Positions 13,599 through 14,787 of a stretch of DNA of 14,787 nucleotides are shown here, one piece after another; position 1 is the stretch's first letter; every line of letters starts with the position of its first letter. This stretch comes from an uncultured Burkholderiales bacterium (lineage in GTDB: Bacteria; Pseudomonadota; Gammaproteobacteria; Burkholderiales; Burkholderiaceae_C). The notes under the pieces are model-generated. The model was not told where the DNA came from, ran no database searches, and was given only the letters and a program-made list of their open reading frames with translations. Made by a program: the position numbers and the translations under genes. Where the stretch lies: positions 1 to 14,787 of the forward strand of contig CAIODK010000139.1 of NCBI GenBank assembly GCA_903856995.1, given 5' to 3'.

Positions 13599-14787
13599 AT
13601 GTCTTTGCTCAACCACCAACTCGAACTGCTCGCGCCTGCGCGTGACGCTGACATCGGCATCGCCGCCCTTCACCACGGTGCAGATGCTGTGTACATTGGC
13701 GCTCCCGCCTTTGGCGCGCGCGCCAACGCGATCAACACGTTGCAAGACATCGAACGTTTGTGCAAAGAAGCGCACCGCTTCAACAGCAAAATTTTCATCA
13801 CCCTCAACACCATCTTGCGTGACGATGAGCTAGAAGCCGCCCAAAAAATGGCGTGGGACGTGTACCACGCAGGCGCAGACGTGCTGATCGTGCAAGACAT
13901 GGGCCTGCTCGAGCTAGACCTGCCCCCCATCCAATTGCATGCCAGCACACAAACCGACATTCGCACGCCAGAGAAAGCCCGCTTCATGCAAGACGTGGGC
14001 TTCTCACAAATCGTGTTGGCGCGCGAGCTGACGCTGCCGCAAATCAAAGCTATCCATGATGTGCTTGATACCGAGCGCTGCAAGCTTGAGTTCTTTGTGC
14101 ACGGCGCGTTGTGCGTGGCCTACAGCGGCCAGTGCTTCATCAGCCATGCCCACACAGGCCGCAGCGCCAACCGCGGCGATTGCAGCCAAGCCTGCCGCCT
14201 GCCTTATCACGTGACCGACGCCCAAGGCCGCTTCATCGCACACGACAAGCATGTGCTCTCGATGAAAGACAACAACCAAAGCGACAACCTTGCTGCCTTG
14301 GTCGATGCGGGTGTGCGCAGCTTCAAAATTGAAGGCCGCTACAAAGACATGGCCTATGTGAAGAACATCACCGGGCACTACCGCGTGTTGATGGACGAGC
14401 TGATCGAAGCGCGCCAATACTCGGTAGACCCCGAGCGTCCCCCGCTCAGCCGTGCATCGAGTGGCAACACCACGCTGTACTTCACGCCCAACCCCGAGCA
14501 AAACTTCAACCGCGAGTTCACCGACTACTTTGTGCAAGGCCGCAAAGAGGACATCGGCGCGTTTGACTCGCCCAAGAACCCAGGCATCGTGCTGGGTGAA
14601 GTGATGGGCACAGGCCCCAACTGGCTTGAAGTTCAGCCCTACGACAAAGCCACGGTGATGCACAACGGCGACGGCCTGTGCTACTACGACCTGCAAAAAG
14701 AACTGGTAGGTGTGGCCATCAACCGCGCAGAGCCTAGCCAGAAAAAAGGTGTATGGCGCTTGTTCCCCAAAGACCCCATCGCGGGCT
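13599..14787 (+). CDS. rlhA: RlhA/YdcP, U32-family 23S rRNA C2501 hydroxylase (3' end outside window)
   Basis: An open frame of 396 codons plus one base, cut by the right edge. It begins MSLLNHQLELLAPARDADIG, then GADAVYIGAPAFGARANA, IFITLNTILRDDEL, ADVLIVQDMGLLELDLPPI, LHASTQTDIRTPEKA, IVLARELTLPQI, FVHGALCVAYSGQC and RSANRGDCSQACRLPY, followed by SFKIEGRYKDMAYVKNITGHYR. The Cys residues in GALC, GQC, GDC and QAC are the U32-family cysteines thought to hold an iron-sulfur cluster. The set resembles E. coli YdcP/RlhA (653 residues), which hydroxylates C2501 of 23S rRNA, more than the tRNA enzyme TrhP/YegQ. Older annotations call it a peptidase or collagenase. An in-frame TAA at 13584-13586 fixes the start: 13599 is the first possible codon. 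It has no good Shine-Dalgarno sequence. Confidence 0.9.
   Translation, partial: MSLLNHQLELLAPARDADIGIAALHHGADAVYIGAPAFGARANAINTLQDIERLCKEAHRFNSKIFITLNTILRDDELEAAQKMAWDVYHAGADVLIVQDMGLLELDLPPIQLHASTQTDIRTPEKARFMQDVGFSQIVLARELTLPQIKAIHDVLDTERCKLEFFVHGALCVAYSGQCFISHAHTGRSANRGDCSQACRLPYHVTDAQGRFIAHDKHVLSMKDNNQSDNLAALVDAGVRSFKIEGRYKDMAYVKNITGHYRVLMDELIEARQYSVDPERPPLSRASSGNTTLYFTPNPEQNFNREFTDYFVQGRKEDIGAFDSPKNPGIVLGEVMGTGPNWLEVQPYDKATVMHNGDGLCYYDLQKELVGVAINRAEPSQKKGVWRLFPKDPIAG

Noticed and set aside
1..14787. CRISPR arrays, tRNA or rRNA genes, insertion sequences, phage genes, retron-like or defence cassettes other than mazEF
   Set aside because: I looked for repeated units with spacers, tRNA T-loop patterns, transposases, terminal repeats and reverse transcriptase motifs on both strands by eye and found none. 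Gaps between genes never exceed about 120 nt.

Overview
The window reads as ordinary chromosomal DNA of a betaproteobacterium, most likely order Burkholderiales near Comamonadaceae (Limnohabitans/Rhodoferax-like). This rests on gene content and order (selO-msrB-yciB-bolA-parvulin; an AlkK-like acyl-CoA ligase with a FadB-type enzyme and a thiolase), on the protein sequences, and on a G+C content near 60% in the core genes. The taxonomy is inference from recognised families, not from a marker gene. The window is gene-dense: 15 protein genes (two cut by the window edges) and no rRNA, tRNA, CRISPR array or insertion sequence that I could find.

Left block (1-1064, minus strand): a MazEF-type toxin-antitoxin pair (antitoxin 755-1003, toxin 441-761, overlapping by 7 nt), followed 4 nt later by a small DUF1330 protein (149-436) and then by the 5' end of trhO, a rhodanese-family tRNA U34 hydroxylase leaving the window at base 1. 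Upstream of the antitoxin is a perfect 11-bp inverted repeat (1035-1059) lying between a TTGACA -35 box and a TAACAT -10 box, the expected layout for an autoregulated toxin-antitoxin promoter. The toxin gene has clearly lower G+C than its neighbours.

Central block (1070-9879, minus strand): six genes in one direction. They are an AlkK-like medium/long-chain acyl-CoA ligase, a FadB-type bifunctional hydratase/3-hydroxyacyl-CoA dehydrogenase, a thiolase and a PaaI-like thioesterase (gaps of 18, 20 and 15 nt), then a glutathione S-transferase-like protein (14 nt) and, after 70 nt, the transcription accessory protein Tex. The first three supply fatty-acid activation and every beta-oxidation step except acyl-CoA dehydrogenase. 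A perfect 14-bp palindrome (9906-9919) just upstream of the ligase is a good candidate operator for a fatty-acid-responsive repressor.

Right block (9999-13584, plus strand): five tightly packed genes, selO (protein AMPylase), msrB (methionine-R-sulfoxide reductase), yciB (septation-related inner-membrane protein), bolA and a secreted parvulin-type peptidyl-prolyl isomerase. Junctions are ATGA and GTGA overlaps or gaps below 10 nt, and the block ends in a strong intrinsic terminator (13557-13584). The theme is redox and envelope stress maintenance.

Far right (13599-14787, plus strand): the first 396 codons of rlhA, a U32-family 23S rRNA C2501 hydroxylase, open at the window edge. Its ATG lies only 14 nt beyond the preceding terminator.

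No wholly novel system is evident. The points most worth checking are the promoter/operator of the toxin-antitoxin operon and its two non-TA passengers, the palindrome controlling the beta-oxidation operon, the GST-like protein with an unassigned C-terminal extension inside that operon, the translationally coupled selO-msrB pair, and the almost absent leader of rlhA.
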